Source: Neisseria sp. Marseille-Q5346
Lineage (GTDB): Bacteria > Pseudomonadota > Gammaproteobacteria > Burkholderiales > Neisseriaceae
Length of the DNA stretch: 64,000 nt
Assembly (NCBI RefSeq): GCF_946902045.1
Contig: NZ_OX336253.1
Coordinates: forward strand, 248,001 to 312,000
Reading direction: 5' to 3'
Each line of letters starts with the position of its first letter. Position 1 is the stretch's first letter. Positions 43,389 to 52,860 of the stretch are shown one piece after another. The position numbers and the translations under genes are program-made. The notes beneath the pieces are model-generated. The model saw nothing but the letters and a program-made list of their open reading frames with translations. It ran no database searches and was not told the DNA's origin.

Positions 43389-44543
43389 TTAGCGGTTTTC
43401 AATCTCCACGAATGCCAAATCTTCAGGGCCTGTGTAGTTTGCGCTCGGACGGATGATTTTGCCGTCTTTGCGTTGCTCGAGAACGTGTGCGCTCCAACCG
43501 GTTGTACGGGAAATTACGAACAGCGGTGTGAACATAGCGGTCGGTACGCCCAATTTTTGGTAGGAAACGGCAGAGAACCAGTCCAGATTCGGGAACATTT
43601 TTTTCTCTTCCCACATCACGCTCTCCAAACGTTCGGCAATGTCAAAGAGGCGCATATCGCCGGTTTCTTTGCTCAAACCGCGTGCCACTTCTTTAATGAC
43701 AACGTTGCGAGGGTCGGAAATGGTGTACACCGGATGACCGAAACCGATCACGATTTCTTTGCGGCCTATGCGTTCGCGGATGTCTGCTTCGGCTTCGTCG
43801 GCATTGCGGTAGCGTTTTTGAATATCGTAAGCCACCTCGTTCGCACCGCCGTGTTTCGGACCTTTCAACGCGCCGATTGCACCGGTAATGCTGGAGTACA
43901 TATCAGAGCCTGTACCGGCAATCACGCGGGCAGTGAAGGTAGAAGCGTTGAACTCGTGTTCGGCATACAGAATCAGTGAAACGTGCATGGCTTTGATGTG
44001 TGATTCGCTTGGGCGTTTGCCGTGCAACAAGTGCAGGAAATGACCGCCTATGGTCTCTTCGTCGCTTTCAACTTCAATGCGTTTGCCGTTGTGCGAATAT
44101 TGATACCAGTACAGCAGGAGGCTGCCGAGGCTGGCGATCAGTTTGTCGGCGATGTCGCGCGCTTCACTTTCCGGATGGCTTTCACGTTCAGGATGAACGC
44201 AGCCCAGCATGGATACGCCGGTACGCATCACGTCCATCGGATGGGTATGTGCAGGCAGGCTTTCCAAAACTTTGATCACACGGATAGGCAGGCCGCGCAT
44301 GGATTTGAGCTTGGTTTTATAAGCGGCCAGCTCGAATTTGTTGGGCAGATGACCGTGAATCAGCAGGTGGGCGACTTCTTCAAACTCGCATTTTTGTGCC
44401 AAATCCAAGATGTCGTAACCGCGATAGCTCAAATCGTTGCCGGTACGGCCAACGGTACACAATTCGGTATTACCAGCCGCAACGCCAGAAAGCGCAACGG
44501 ATTTTTTAGGTTTGAAAGTCGGGGTTTGAGTAGTTTCAGTCAT
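43389..44543 (-). CDS. prpC: 2-methylcitrate synthase
   Basis: The 384-residue citrate-synthase-family enzyme condenses propionyl-CoA with oxaloacetate. It has [20 protein letters not shown] (N-terminal), [20 protein letters not shown] and [20 protein letters not shown] (active-site His regions), [20 protein letters not shown] and the C-terminal [20 protein letters not shown]. Length matches PrpC rather than GltA. AGGAG lies 8 nt before the start. It follows prpB. Confidence 0.95.
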   Translation of the reverse strand: MTETTQTPTFKPKKSVALSGVAAGNTELCTVGRTGNDLSYRGYDILDLAQKCEFEEVAHLLIHGHLPNKFELAAYKTKLKSMRGLPIRVIKVLESLPAHTHPMDVMRTGVSMLGCVHPERESHPESEARDIADKLIASLGSLLLYWYQYSHNGKRIEVESDEETIGGHFLHLLHGKRPSESHIKAMHVSLILYAEHEFNASTFTARVIAGTGSDMYSSITGAIGALKGPKHGGANEVAYDIQKRYRNADEAEADIRERIGRKEIVIGFGHPVYTISDPRNVVIKEVARGLSKETGDMRLFDIAERLESVMWEEKKMFPNLDWFSAVSYQKLGVPTAMFTPLFVISRTTGWSAHVLEQRKDGKIIRPSANYTGPEDLAFVEIENR

Positions 44544-44578
44544 GGTATTTCTCCTTTGTATTTTTGTGGGTTTTATTT

Positions 44579-44618
44579 TTCAGACGGCCGATGCGGATTT
44601 GTTGAAAGGCCGTCTGAA
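44579..44618 (-). terminator. DUS hairpin between prpB and prpC
   Basis: TTCAGACGGCC (44579-44589) and GGCCGTCTGAA (44608-44618) pair; no long T tract. Confidence 0.55.
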
Positions 44619-44627
44619 AGCGGTTAC

Positions 44628-45506
44628 TTATTTTTGAAACAATTTATCCAGTTTTTGCTCGAAGGCATGATAGTTCAGATGCTCGTACAGCTCGGCACGG
44701 GTTTGCATAGTGTCAACCACTGCGGCCTGAGTGCCATCGCGCATAATCGCTTCATAAACATTCAGAGCGGCTTTGCTCGCGGCGCGGAACGATGACAGCG
44801 GATACAGCACCAGTGACACGCCGTTTTCAGCCAGCTCGCTTTGGGTATAAAGCGGAGTGGAGCCAAACTCGGTAATGTTGGCCAATACAGGTACTTTCAC
44901 TGCATCTGCAAATTGGCGGTACATTTTCAAATCGGTCATGGCTTCAGGGAAAATCATGTCTGCACCGGCTTCGACACAAGCTTGGGCGCGTTCGATAGCG
45001 GCATCCAAACCTTCTACCGCCAGCGCATCGGTACGCGCCATAATCACAAAGTTCTCATCAACGCGGGCATCTACGGCAGCTTTGATACGGTCGACCATTT
45101 CATCTTTAGATACAATGGCTTTGTTCGGACGGTGGCCGCAGCGTTTTTGCGCTACCTGATCTTCGATGTGAACCGCTGCAACACCAGCGCGTTCAAAGTT
45201 GCGAATGGTACGGGCAATATTGAATGCACCGCCCCAACCCACATCGATGTCCACCAGCAGAGGCGTATCCACGTTGTCCGTAATGCGTCGCGCGTCGATC
45301 AGCACATCTTCCATTGTGGTAATACCCAAATCAGGGATACCGCAAGAGCAGGCTGCCACGCCGCCGCCAGACAGATAGATTGCTTTGAAACCGCTTTGAG
45401 TGGCCAATCGTGCAAAGTAAGCATTGACGCAACCGACTACGGCAAGAGGGTTTGATTCTTTCACGGCTTGGCGGAAACGTGCTCCGGCAGAGTGTTGACT
45501 CATCAT
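44628..45506 (-). CDS. prpB: 2-methylisocitrate lyase
   Basis: The 292-residue PEP-mutase/isocitrate-lyase family enzyme cleaves 2-methylisocitrate to pyruvate and succinate. Visible motifs: [39 protein letters not shown] (metal site), [20 protein letters not shown] (the KRCGH catalytic loop, residues about 118-125) and [20 protein letters not shown]. The second Met is an alternative start. It is the first gene of the minus-strand methylcitrate cluster. Confidence 0.96.
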   Translation of the reverse strand: MMSQHSAGARFRQAVKESNPLAVVGCVNAYFARLATQSGFKAIYLSGGGVAACSCGIPDLGITTMEDVLIDARRITDNVDTPLLVDIDVGWGGAFNIARTIRNFERAGVAAVHIEDQVAQKRCGHRPNKAIVSKDEMVDRIKAAVDARVDENFVIMARTDALAVEGLDAAIERAQACVEAGADMIFPEAMTDLKMYRQFADAVKVPVLANITEFGSTPLYTQSELAENGVSLVLYPLSSFRAASKAALNVYEAIMRDGTQAAVVDTMQTRAELYEHLNYHAFEQKLDKLFQK

Positions 45507-46062
45507 ATTTCTCCTTTATAGACTTTTTTCAGTATTAATCGGGCGGCTCGTTTTTTTCACAACTTGAAACGAACCGTTTAAAAAGAAACAATCGTTCTAA
45601 AAACTGTTTTCAGACGGCCTGTAAAATTTCAATAATCAACTATCTAAAAATTTAAAATCAATAAATACAAATAGTTATCAAAAACAATAAATACAATAAG
45701 GCTGAAGCGAAGGCATACGTTTTTTAATTTTTATTAATCAGTATATGAATGCTGTTGGGGATACAGATATTTTAAAACCCGAAGCGTTCGTAGGAATGCG
45801 GAAACTGGATTCGGGTTGAGAGCCTTCAGACCGTCGGGACTGCCAATAAGCTGGCGGCGACGGGAGCGGCAGAGACGGGAGAAAATCTATAACAAGAGAG
45901 AGTGGTTTGATACAGATTCATGATGATGTTCCTTTGTAGTGCGATGTAGTTTTTATTTATGGAAACAAATTTAAAAAATAAAACCGGTCTTGTCAAACAC
46001 TTTTTTCAAAAAAATTATAAAAAATTCAGTTATTAATAAACGATTTTTTCACAACAAATGTA
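45507..46062. other. Intergenic region upstream of prpB
   Basis: The stretch is mostly AT-rich with one DUS (about 45610). A more GC-rich patch at 45778-45890 looks like decayed coding DNA, but I cannot assign it. It should contain the promoter of the prp genes. No regulator gene such as prpR is present. Confidence 0.4.
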
Positions 46063-46122
46063 AAAAACGGACAGGCTGTACCACATCAAACCCTTGTGTG
46101 GCCTAGCTTCTGTCCGTTTTGT
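46063..46122. other. Long two-part hairpin, possible terminator or small RNA
   Basis: AAAACGGACAG (46064-46074) and CTGTCCGTTTT (46110-46120) form a perfect 11-bp outer stem; CCACA/TGTGG (46081-46085, 46097-46101) form an inner stem. Structure and T tract suit a transcript end. It does not contain a DUS, unlike nearly all other hairpins here. A small RNA ending here is possible but not shown. Confidence 0.4.
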
Positions 46123-46208
46123 GTTTTTGGCTGATAGTCAGAATAATTGTAAACAATCTGTTTAAAAATAATTTATAATTGATTCATTTATAAAGAACTT
46201 TTAAATAT

Positions 46209-46254
46209 GCCGTCTGAAAAAATTAAAATTTTTGCCTTTAAATTTTCAGACGGC
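46209..46254 (-). terminator. DUS terminator after the NUDIX/46268 gene pair
   Basis: GCCGTCTGAAAA and TTTTCAGACGGC are inverted, with A/T-rich sequence extending the stem on both sides of the loop. Confidence 0.75.
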
Positions 46255-46267
46255 CTTTGCATGATGA

Positions 46268-46690
46268 CTACTCTGCACTAAATGCCGTCTGAAAAGTCTG
46301 CTTGCCAATGGTAATGTCGGCAGTGTAATCATGGCGGCCTTCGACGCAAAACGGCAAGCGGATTTGCGCAGCCTGCCAACTTTGCGACGATTGTTGCGTC
46401 AGGTTGTAGCGGTTGAAGCCCATATCCATGTTTTTCATACTGAAACTGATACTGACAGCGCCCGTATTCTTCGGGACATTTTCCACTACAATATCGAAAG
46501 GCTCGTGTGTATTGATGGAGGTCGCACGCACTTTTGAACCGTCAGGCAGGACGCAGCCTTGTGTTAGACTACATTCGACTACATTCGCTTTTGTCTGTTG
46601 CCGCTGCCACCAATCCAAAAGCAGCAGTTTGGCCGCCGCAAACACAATCAGTAAAACAGCAGCAATCAGTAGTTTTTGATTTTTACTCAT
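46268..46690 (-). CDS. Hypothetical membrane-anchored protein
   Basis: From the ATG at 46690 this is a 140-residue protein with one N-terminal helix (LLIAAVLLIVFAAAKLLLLD) and a periplasmic domain with ECSLTQGCVLPDG and a third cysteine in RLPFCVEGRHDY. A DUS sits across the junction with the preceding NUDIX gene, so the TGA of that gene and this ATG are 1 nt apart (TGAAATG). Translational coupling is likely. Homologous conserved neisserial proteins exist but no function is known to me. Confidence 0.75.
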   Translation of the reverse strand: MSKNQKLLIAAVLLIVFAAAKLLLLDWWQRQQTKANVVECSLTQGCVLPDGSKVRATSINTHEPFDIVVENVPKNTGAVSISFSMKNMDMGFNRYNLTQQSSQSWQAAQIRLPFCVEGRHDYTADITIGKQTFQTAFSAE

Positions 46691-46691
46691 T

Positions 46692-47498
46692 TCAGACGGC
46701 CTCAATGTCATTATCGGTCAAAACAGCATGCACACCCATGCTCTGCCACTGTTCGCGATAAATGGAAACCATACTTTCCGGAGCAGCTACAATTAGCGGC
46801 ATAGCCACACCTTGCGCCAAAATATCGACAACTTGCTTGGCTGCCGCTTCATTCTCCACTTTCCATACGACAGCATCGGCATTTTGCGCCTGCTGCCATT
46901 GTTCGGCGTTTTCAATGATTGGCCACACGCTGGATGCTTCTATCGGTTTGCCTTGCTGCCAATCGGCAAATTCCAACAATACGGCAGATGCGGTTTGATG
47001 CTGAGCCGACAGATATGGCACAACATGATATTCGCCCATGCTGTTTTGACCGCTCAAGCCGCTTTTCAGACGGCCTTGAAGTTGGCGCGGAATGGATAGG
47101 GAGCGTAACAATGCGCTATTGGCAGGCAACATCGGTTCAACGGTAAAATCCCCTGCCTTTTGCCATGCCCATTTCTGCCCTTCCCTCGATTGGATTTCGC
47201 CTGTCCATTGGTCGGCTTCCACCCATAAAAAATGCAGGCGTACATGTGCGTGTTCGTAGGAATGGACTTTGATCAGCCACGGCGTAGCGGCGAGGATACG
47301 GATGCCGAGTTCTTCTTCAAACTCGCGTTGCAAGGCTTGAAAATCGCTTTCGCCGGTTTCCACCTTGCCGCCGGCAAATTCCCAATAACCGGCATACGGC
47401 TTGCCCTCCGGGCGGGAACTGAGCAGGTAGCGGCCGTTTTTGTCGAGCAAAATTCCGGCAACCACTTGCACCAATGGACGTGTGTCTTCAGTCATCAT
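46692..47498 (-). CDS. NUDIX hydrolase (MutT-like) with C-terminal extension
   Basis: Starts at 47498 or the adjacent Met (47495) are more likely than the longer frame to 47531. The N-terminal half is a MutT domain with the NUDIX box GGKVETGESDFQALQREFEE (residues about 41-60) and ELGI. MutT enzymes remove oxidised dGTP (8-oxo-dGTP). The C-terminal half (about residues 140-268) resembles the thiamine-phosphate-synthase-like extension that neisserial and other proteobacterial MutT proteins may carry. It precedes and overlaps regulation with the 46690 gene. Confidence 0.85.
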   Translation of the reverse strand: MMTEDTRPLVQVVAGILLDKNGRYLLSSRPEGKPYAGYWEFAGGKVETGESDFQALQREFEEELGIRILAATPWLIKVHSYEHAHVRLHFLWVEADQWTGEIQSREGQKWAWQKAGDFTVEPMLPANSALLRSLSIPRQLQGRLKSGLSGQNSMGEYHVVPYLSAQHQTASAVLLEFADWQQGKPIEASSVWPIIENAEQWQQAQNADAVVWKVENEAAAKQVVDILAQGVAMPLIVAAPESMVSIYREQWQSMGVHAVLTDNDIEAV

Positions 47499-47649
47499 GA
47501 GATTATTCTTATATGCGGCAGGCGACGACACCTGCCAATTTATGCGTAAAAAAATGATGTCGGGCCTATACGCCCGACCTTCAACAAATATCTAACCCTT
47601 CAGGCCGTCTGAAAAGGATGCTCTATTTCAGAATACTTAAAATCCGGCC

Positions 47650-48027
47650 TTATTTTTCCGCAATGACAAAAGCCATAACGGTATCCTCTTCATCACTCAT
47701 GCTCAGATGACAGCCGCGGATGCCCTGTTCTTCCAGCCATTTAGTCAAAGTCGGTGCAAAAAACAATTCAGGCTTGCCCAATGCGTCATGTCCGACACCG
47801 ATATTGCGGAAAGACACCACGCCGCGTATGCCCGTACCGACGGCTTTGGCAAAAGCCTCTTTGGCGGCAAAGCGTTTGGCAAGATAGTTAACCGGTTTGC
47901 CTGCCTGCGGAAACTCCAACAGCTCTTCCGGACTGAGAATGCGTTGCGCAAATGCCAGTCCGAATTTTTTGTTCAAACGGATAATACGTTTGAGGGAAAC
48001 AATGTCTGTACCTATTCCGTAAATCAT
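47650..48027 (-). CDS. acpS: Holo-[acyl-carrier-protein] synthase
   Basis: The 125-residue AcpS transfers 4'-phosphopantetheine to acyl carrier protein. It begins IYGIGTDIVSLKRIIRLNKK (metal-binding Asp8) and has KRFAAKEAFAKAVGTGIRG (Glu of the active site, residues about 50-68) and HLSMSDEEDTVMAFVI near the end. It is downstream of pdxJ, as in many proteobacteria. AGGAGCAGACCC precedes the start. Confidence 0.95.
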   Translation of the reverse strand: MIYGIGTDIVSLKRIIRLNKKFGLAFAQRILSPEELLEFPQAGKPVNYLAKRFAAKEAFAKAVGTGIRGVVSFRNIGVGHDALGKPELFFAPTLTKWLEEQGIRGCHLSMSDEEDTVMAFVIAEK

Positions 48028-48115
48028 GGGTCTGCTCCTTATTTAAATAGTCAGGCCGTCTGAAAGTGTGGATACCGGCCAAAGCAAACCGCTTTAGCCT
48101 GTATGGCTGATGCCG

Positions 48116-48844
48116 TTAAGGCAGCATTCTGGCTCTGAACATGACTTCCTTCATTTGGCGGACCGCTTCAGGCAGGCCAAGGAAGAGTGCTTGGGAAATC
48201 AGCGAATGACCGATGTTCAACTCGCGGATGGCGAGAATTTGGGCAATCGGCGTTACGTTGTGAATGGTCAGGCCGTGTCCGGCGTTGACGATCAAGCCCA
48301 AATCGCTGGCGTAATGCGCACCGTTTTGAATGCGCTCGAATTGTTTCATCTGCTCGGCGTGGCTGTGCGCATCGGCATATGCACCGGTGTGCAATTCGAT
48401 AACGGGCGCGCCGACATCATAAGCGGCTTGGATTTGCGCGTTGTCGGCATCGATAAACAAGGACACGCGGATGCCTGCATCGGTCAGAATTTTGGTAAAC
48501 TCGGCCACTTTATCCTGTTGCGCTAATATGTCCAAACCGCCTTCGGTAGTTACTTCTTGACGTTTTTCAGGCACGAGGCACACATCTTCCGGCATGACGT
48601 TGAGCGCGTTTTCCAGCATTTCTTCCGTCAGCGCCATTTCCAAATTCAGGTGCGTACGGATGGCGTTTTTAACGGCAAACACGTCCGCATCTTTAATATG
48701 GCGGCGGTCTTCACGCAAGTGCATGGTAATCAAATCTGCGCCGTGGGTTTCCGCAATCAGCGCCGCTTCGACAGGGCTGGGATAAATCGTACCGCGCGCA
48801 TTGCGGACGGTGGCAATATGGTCGATGTTTACGCCTAACAACAT
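48116..48844 (-). CDS. pdxJ: Pyridoxine 5'-phosphate synthase
   Basis: The 242-residue TIM-barrel enzyme makes pyridoxine phosphate from deoxyxylulose phosphate and amino-acetone phosphate. Family segments: [58 protein letters not shown], and [20 protein letters not shown]. It lies between recO and acpS on the same strand, the conserved recO-pdxJ-acpS order. Confidence 0.97.
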   Translation of the reverse strand: MLLGVNIDHIATVRNARGTIYPSPVEAALIAETHGADLITMHLREDRRHIKDADVFAVKNAIRTHLNLEMALTEEMLENALNVMPEDVCLVPEKRQEVTTEGGLDILAQQDKVAEFTKILTDAGIRVSLFIDADNAQIQAAYDVGAPVIELHTGAYADAHSHAEQMKQFERIQNGAHYASDLGLIVNAGHGLTIHNVTPIAQILAIRELNIGHSLISQALFLGLPEAVRQMKEVMFRARMLP

Positions 48845-48866
48845 AATAATGTCCTTTCTTTAAAGT

Positions 48867-48907
48867 TTCAGACGGCCTGAGTCATTACCTATCAAAGGCC
48901 GTCTGAA
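48867..48907 (-). terminator. DUS hairpin between recO and pdxJ
   Basis: TTCAGACGGCC (48867-48877) and GGCCGTCTGAA (48897-48907) form an 11-bp stem with a 19-nt loop. Confidence 0.55.
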
Positions 48908-48912
48908 AAAAT

Positions 48913-49656
48913 TCAACTGCCCAAGCCAAACTGCTGCAACTGCTGCAAAACCTGCCGAGACTTGATGCCCTCGGGTAGAAGGTTGTCAATCAAAAGCCGC
49001 GTTACTTTCAAAGCCTGACCGAGGCTTTCCTGATGAACGAAACTGCCTTCCCTCAAATCGATTAAGGTCGCGCCCAATACGGCAACGCCCTTATTGAGAG
49101 CATGGAAACGGTCGGCCTCAGCCAGAGGAACCACAGCTTCTTCAGGCGTGAGCCAATAAGTTTCTTCGCCGTTGATTTCATTGCCGTTGCCGTCATGAAA
49201 CAAATCGGGGGCGAAGCCCAAGCGTGTCAACAACGTCCATTCAAAACGGCGCAAAGCGGCAATATGGTTGGCCTCGCAACAGATGGTTTTCATGGTTTCC
49301 GCCAAAACATCGTAAAGCTCGGGCAACGGATCTTCGCGGACGGTCAACTTCAGCATCAACTCGTTCACATACAATCCGCTGAACAAAGCCCTGCCCTGCG
49401 GCTGCGGCCAACCGCCTATCCATTCGGCGCGATGTAAGGTCTTCAACTCCTGCGAACCATACCAAGACGCACTCACCGGCACAAACGGCACCAACACGCC
49501 GCGCAATTCGCTCTGCCGTTTGCGCGCGCTTCTGGCCAACAAAGCCACACGTCCATAACGGCGGCTGAAGGCCTCCACCCACAAGCTGCTCTCGCGCCAA
49601 GGGGTGGAAGCAAGCAGAAAGACAGGTTCGTGGTTGATGCGGTTCGGTTGCGCCAT
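48913..49656 (-). CDS. recO: DNA repair protein RecO
   Basis: The 247-residue protein has the RecO N-terminal OB-fold (NHEPVFLLASTPWRESSLWV, GRVALLARSARKRQSELRGV) and a helical C-terminal domain ending RQVLQQLQQFGL. RecO helps load RecA on gapped DNA, which matters for recombination during transformation. It lacks the zinc cysteines found in some RecO proteins, like other betaproteobacterial forms. Confidence 0.93.
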   Translation of the reverse strand: MAQPNRINHEPVFLLASTPWRESSLWVEAFSRRYGRVALLARSARKRQSELRGVLVPFVPVSASWYGSQELKTLHRAEWIGGWPQPQGRALFSGLYVNELMLKLTVREDPLPELYDVLAETMKTICCEANHIAALRRFEWTLLTRLGFAPDLFHDGNGNEINGEETYWLTPEEAVVPLAEADRFHALNKGVAVLGATLIDLREGSFVHQESLGQALKVTRLLIDNLLPEGIKSRQVLQQLQQFGLGS

Positions 49657-49795
49657 AAGGGTTTGGAAAGATAAAGATTGTGTCGATTATAACGGAAAAT
49701 CGACACGAAAGGCCGTCTGAAAGGCCTGCTTCTGTGAACAACGCCTGAAAACCTTTATAATCCGTTTTCAATAATTTTCCGATTTTGTTGACTTT

Positions 49796-51238
49796 ATGCC
49801 GAAATTCCAGCTCAAATCTACGCTTTCCATGCTTTCTCTCGCCCTGTTATCCGCCTGCTCCTTGGTGAAATACCAACCCATTGCTGGTATTGATGCAGTC
49901 GATTTGAAGCAAGGCTACCGCTTTGAAACCAGCAAACTCCAGCGGGAAGACGATGACGATACCTTAATTGTCGTCATGTTTTCAGGCGGAGGAACGCGTG
50001 CGGCGGCGTTGGGTTACGGCGTTTTGGAACAGCTCAACAAGCAGCAGGTAACCATCGGCGGCAAAAGAAAATCCTTGCTGGCCAACGTCGATGTCGTTGT
50101 TGGCGTATCTGGCGGCTCAGTTTTAGCGGCTTATTTTGCACTCAAGGGTGAAGAAACCATTCCCTTGTTTTATAAACGTTTCCTACACCAAAACTTCCAA
50201 CGCCAAGTCGTCAAACAGGCATTCTCCATGTCCAATCTGCCCCGACTGGCCTCGCCTGAATACGGACGCGGCGATCTGTTGCAGGAGCAGTTTGAAAACT
50301 ACCTTTTCGGCAAAACCACTTTCCGCGATTTGGAAAAAAATGCCAAGGGCCCGTTTGCCATCATTTCCGCCACCGATATGGGTATAGGCGAGCGTTTCAA
50401 TTTCACGCAGGAATATTTCGACCCGATGTGTATCGACTTGGGCGACTTGCGACTTGCCCGCGCCGTCGCAGCTTCAAGCTCCATGCCTATGGTATTTGCA
50501 CCGATCACCCTAAACAACAACGGCGGACGCTGCAACTACACGCCGCCGATCAAAATCGAAGATGCAGACGACAGCGAAACAGGCAGACAACAAAGCCGCA
50601 CCATAAAAGAATTTTACGAGCGCTTCCAAAAATACGCAGACGGGAAAAACCGACCCTACATCCACCTGATAGACGGCGGCCTGACCGACAATCTGGGTAT
50701 GCGTAGCCTTTTGGATATGACGGAAATGTACCCGGAAAAAATCCTGACAAACAAAATCCTGCAAAACAACATCCGCCATATCGTCGTCATCAACGTCAAT
50801 GCGCAAAACCAAGTCAGCAGCAATTTGGACAAAACCGCGGCCGTTCCCGGTTTCCGCGACGTTGTCTCCTCTATCGTCAATATCCCCATTGACCAAAACT
50901 CGCAAGAATCCCTGCGCCGTTTCCGTGCCTTCGTCGATCAGTGGAATAAAGACAAACAAACCGACGGCATCAGCTTCTCCTTCGTCAGCCTCAACCTCAA
51001 AGACCTCCCTCCTTCCGAGTTAAGGGAAAAAGTATTGAACATTCCGACTAGTTTTTATCTGCCGCCGGAAGACGTGGACAACCTGCGCACCGCCGCCGCC
51101 GAACTGATGAAGCAGTCGCTGGACTATCGCAACCTGCTGGCAGAATTTGCGGCACACCCCAATCCAGACACTATCTTCGCAGCCCCGCCTCCGGATGCGC
51201 AAGAGTTCAAGCCATTGAACGAAAAGAAAAAGCAGTAG
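49796..51238 (+). CDS. Patatin-like phospholipase lipoprotein
   Basis: The 480-residue protein has a lipoprotein signal with lipobox LLSAC (Cys21), then a patatin domain: oxyanion loop SGGGTRAAALGYGVLEQL (about residues 63-80), nucleophile GVSGGSVLAAYFALK (Ser about 106) and catalytic Asp in LIDGGLTDNLGMRSLLDMTE (about residues 288-307). It should be an outer-membrane-linked lipid acyl hydrolase. It is transcribed away from recO and ended by a DUS terminator. Substrate unknown. Confidence 0.88.
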   Translation: MPKFQLKSTLSMLSLALLSACSLVKYQPIAGIDAVDLKQGYRFETSKLQREDDDDTLIVVMFSGGGTRAAALGYGVLEQLNKQQVTIGGKRKSLLANVDVVVGVSGGSVLAAYFALKGEETIPLFYKRFLHQNFQRQVVKQAFSMSNLPRLASPEYGRGDLLQEQFENYLFGKTTFRDLEKNAKGPFAIISATDMGIGERFNFTQEYFDPMCIDLGDLRLARAVAASSSMPMVFAPITLNNNGGRCNYTPPIKIEDADDSETGRQQSRTIKEFYERFQKYADGKNRPYIHLIDGGLTDNLGMRSLLDMTEMYPEKILTNKILQNNIRHIVVINVNAQNQVSSNLDKTAAVPGFRDVVSSIVNIPIDQNSQESLRRFRAFVDQWNKDKQTDGISFSFVSLNLKDLPPSELREKVLNIPTSFYLPPEDVDNLRTAAAELMKQSLDYRNLLAEFAAHPNPDTIFAAPPPDAQEFKPLNEKKKQ

Positions 51239-51290
51239 CAAACTGTTCCATAAAGTGTAGCTCTGTTAAAATATATGCTTCATCTTATAT

Positions 51291-51323
51291 TTCAGACGGC
51301 CTCAATACCTGAGGCCGTCTGAA
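51291..51323 (+). terminator. DUS terminator after the patatin gene
   Basis: TTCAGACGGCC with CTCA and TGAG-GGCCGTCTGAA extend to a 15-bp stem around a short loop. Confidence 0.75.
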
Positions 51324-51350
51324 ACACTTAACAATAAATAGAATCCAACC

Positions 51351-52085
51351 ATGACCGAATTAAACACTCCCATCGTTACCGATATTGACCGCCCCATCCT
51401 CGTTCCGCCGGGCGGCCATAAAAAAGTCCTGCTGCATTCCTGCTGCGCCCCATGTTCCGGCGAAGTGATGGAAGCCATGCTTGCCAGCGGTATCGACTAC
51501 ACCATTTATTTTTACAACCCCAATATCCATCCGCACAAAGAATATATGTTGCGCAAAGAAGAAAACATGCGCTTTGCGGACAAATTTGGCATTCCCTTTG
51601 TCGATAAAGACGACGACTACGAAAACGACCGCAAAGAATGGTTCGCCAAAGCCAAAGGCATGGAATTTGAACCCGAACGCGGTATCCGCTGCACCATGTG
51701 TTTCGATATGCGTTTTGAAAAAGCGGCCCAATACGCCCATGAAAACGGCTTCCATGTTTTCACCAGCTCACTGGGCATTTCACGCTGGAAAGACATGAAA
51801 CAGATCAACGGCTGCGGCCATCGTGCTGCCGAGCCGTACGATGACTTGGTTTATTGGGATTTCAACTGGCGCAAAGGCGGCGGCAGCGCACGCATGATTG
51901 AAATCAGCAAACGTGAGCATTTCTACCAACAAGAATACTGCGGTTGCGCCTACTCCCTGCGCGACTCCAATGCCCACCGCAAATCGCAAGGCCGCATCCC
52001 CATCAAGCTGGGCGTATTGTATTACGGTGATGAATCCACCCAATACGAGCCTCAAGCCGAAAACAAAATCATTGTTGAGAAATAA
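51351..52085 (+). CDS. queH: Epoxyqueuosine reductase QueH
   Basis: The 244-residue protein belongs to the DUF208/QueH family, the cobalamin-independent enzyme that reduces epoxyqueuosine to queuosine in tRNA. Conserved cysteines: [18 protein letters not shown] (residues about 28-45), [17 protein letters not shown] (about 109-125), and [13 protein letters not shown] near 200. Further family segments are [18 protein letters not shown] and [20 protein letters not shown]. QueG is not seen in this window. Confidence 0.92.
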   Translation: MTELNTPIVTDIDRPILVPPGGHKKVLLHSCCAPCSGEVMEAMLASGIDYTIYFYNPNIHPHKEYMLRKEENMRFADKFGIPFVDKDDDYENDRKEWFAKAKGMEFEPERGIRCTMCFDMRFEKAAQYAHENGFHVFTSSLGISRWKDMKQINGCGHRAAEPYDDLVYWDFNWRKGGGSARMIEISKREHFYQQEYCGCAYSLRDSNAHRKSQGRIPIKLGVLYYGDESTQYEPQAENKIIVEK

Positions 52086-52093
52086 ATATCAAA

Positions 52094-52118
52094 GGCCGTC
52101 TGAAACATTCAGACGGCC
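52094..52118. terminator. DUS terminator after queH
   Basis: AAAGGCCGTCTGAA and TTCAGACGGCCTTT pair around a 3-4 nt loop with a T run. Confidence 0.9.
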
Positions 52119-52190
52119 TTTGTTTAAATCAGACGATTAACGGCGGCGGAATTTGCCGTGATCAAAATCATCAAATGCTTGATAAGCGGC

Positions 52191-52469
52191 TTAGCATTGG
52201 ATTTTTTGCTCGGCATAAGGCAAACCGCGGAACGCTTTTGCCGCTTTTCGGTTTTCCCTTAACTCGGCCTTGTTGCCTTTATAGCGATACCAAGCAGCAC
52301 GGCGCTCAAGGTATTGCTTGCAGGTAGGATGCAATTTGTTTTTCTTAGCCTGCTGGTGTTTGCTCACATGATGGCCATGCGGTTTGGCCGCCGCTTCAGC
52401 AGAATAAGCACCCAAGCTCAATACGGCAACCGCCGCCAGTGCGGAACCTAAATTTCTCAACATTAACAT
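52191..52469 (-). CDS. Small exported basic protein
   Basis: From the ATG at 52469 (AGGAGG 7 nt upstream, better than the frame start at 52496) this is a 92-residue protein with a signal peptide (LGSALAAVAVLSLGAYSAEA). The mature part is His/Lys-rich (KPHGHHVSKHQQAKKNKLHP) and has two cysteines, in HPTCKQYLERR and as the final residue. Periplasmic; function not recognised. Confidence 0.7.
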   Translation of the reverse strand: MLMLRNLGSALAAVAVLSLGAYSAEAAAKPHGHHVSKHQQAKKNKLHPTCKQYLERRAAWYRYKGNKAELRENRKAAKAFRGLPYAEQKIQC

Positions 52470-52496
52470 GATTCGCCTCCTAAATAGTTTTTCCAT

Positions 52497-52860
52497 TATA
52501 TGTTTCGCCAGGGCACCGGCAAAACGCCCATTTTTTACATGACAAAAATGTGGTTAATTACTACATCATACTACTTGCTTTGCAAAATTTAACATACCTT
52601 CCATTTAGACGAAACCTGAATATAAATCTCTTTATTTCATAAGCCTCTAGAAAAATTCTGAACAAATGTGATGCAAACACAAAATAATACCAAATCGCCA
52701 CAAAGCCAGATAAAATCTAGTTTAAGCCTCCCATCCCCTAATCCACACCCCGAAAAAAGCGCATTGTCAAGTCTAGTTAAACAAAGAAAAATACATTATA
52801 TTGTGCCGTTCAAAGCAATCACATACCGTATCTTGTGTTTTTTAATGGGAAGACTGAACA
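52497..52860. other. Intergenic region upstream of nrdA
   Basis: A 364-bp AT-rich gap between divergent genes. A plus-strand frame of 71 codons (52668-52883) overlaps the nrdA start and has no good ribosome-binding site, so I do not call it. The gap should hold the nrdA promoter; an AGTCTAGTTAAACAAAG... ATTATATTGTG stretch is promoter-like but no NrdR box of correct spacing is clear. Confidence 0.4.

Noticed and set aside
45778..45890. GC-richer patch upstream of prpB as a possible gene or regulator remnant
   Set aside because: Translations on both strands give no recognisable protein; too short to support a call.
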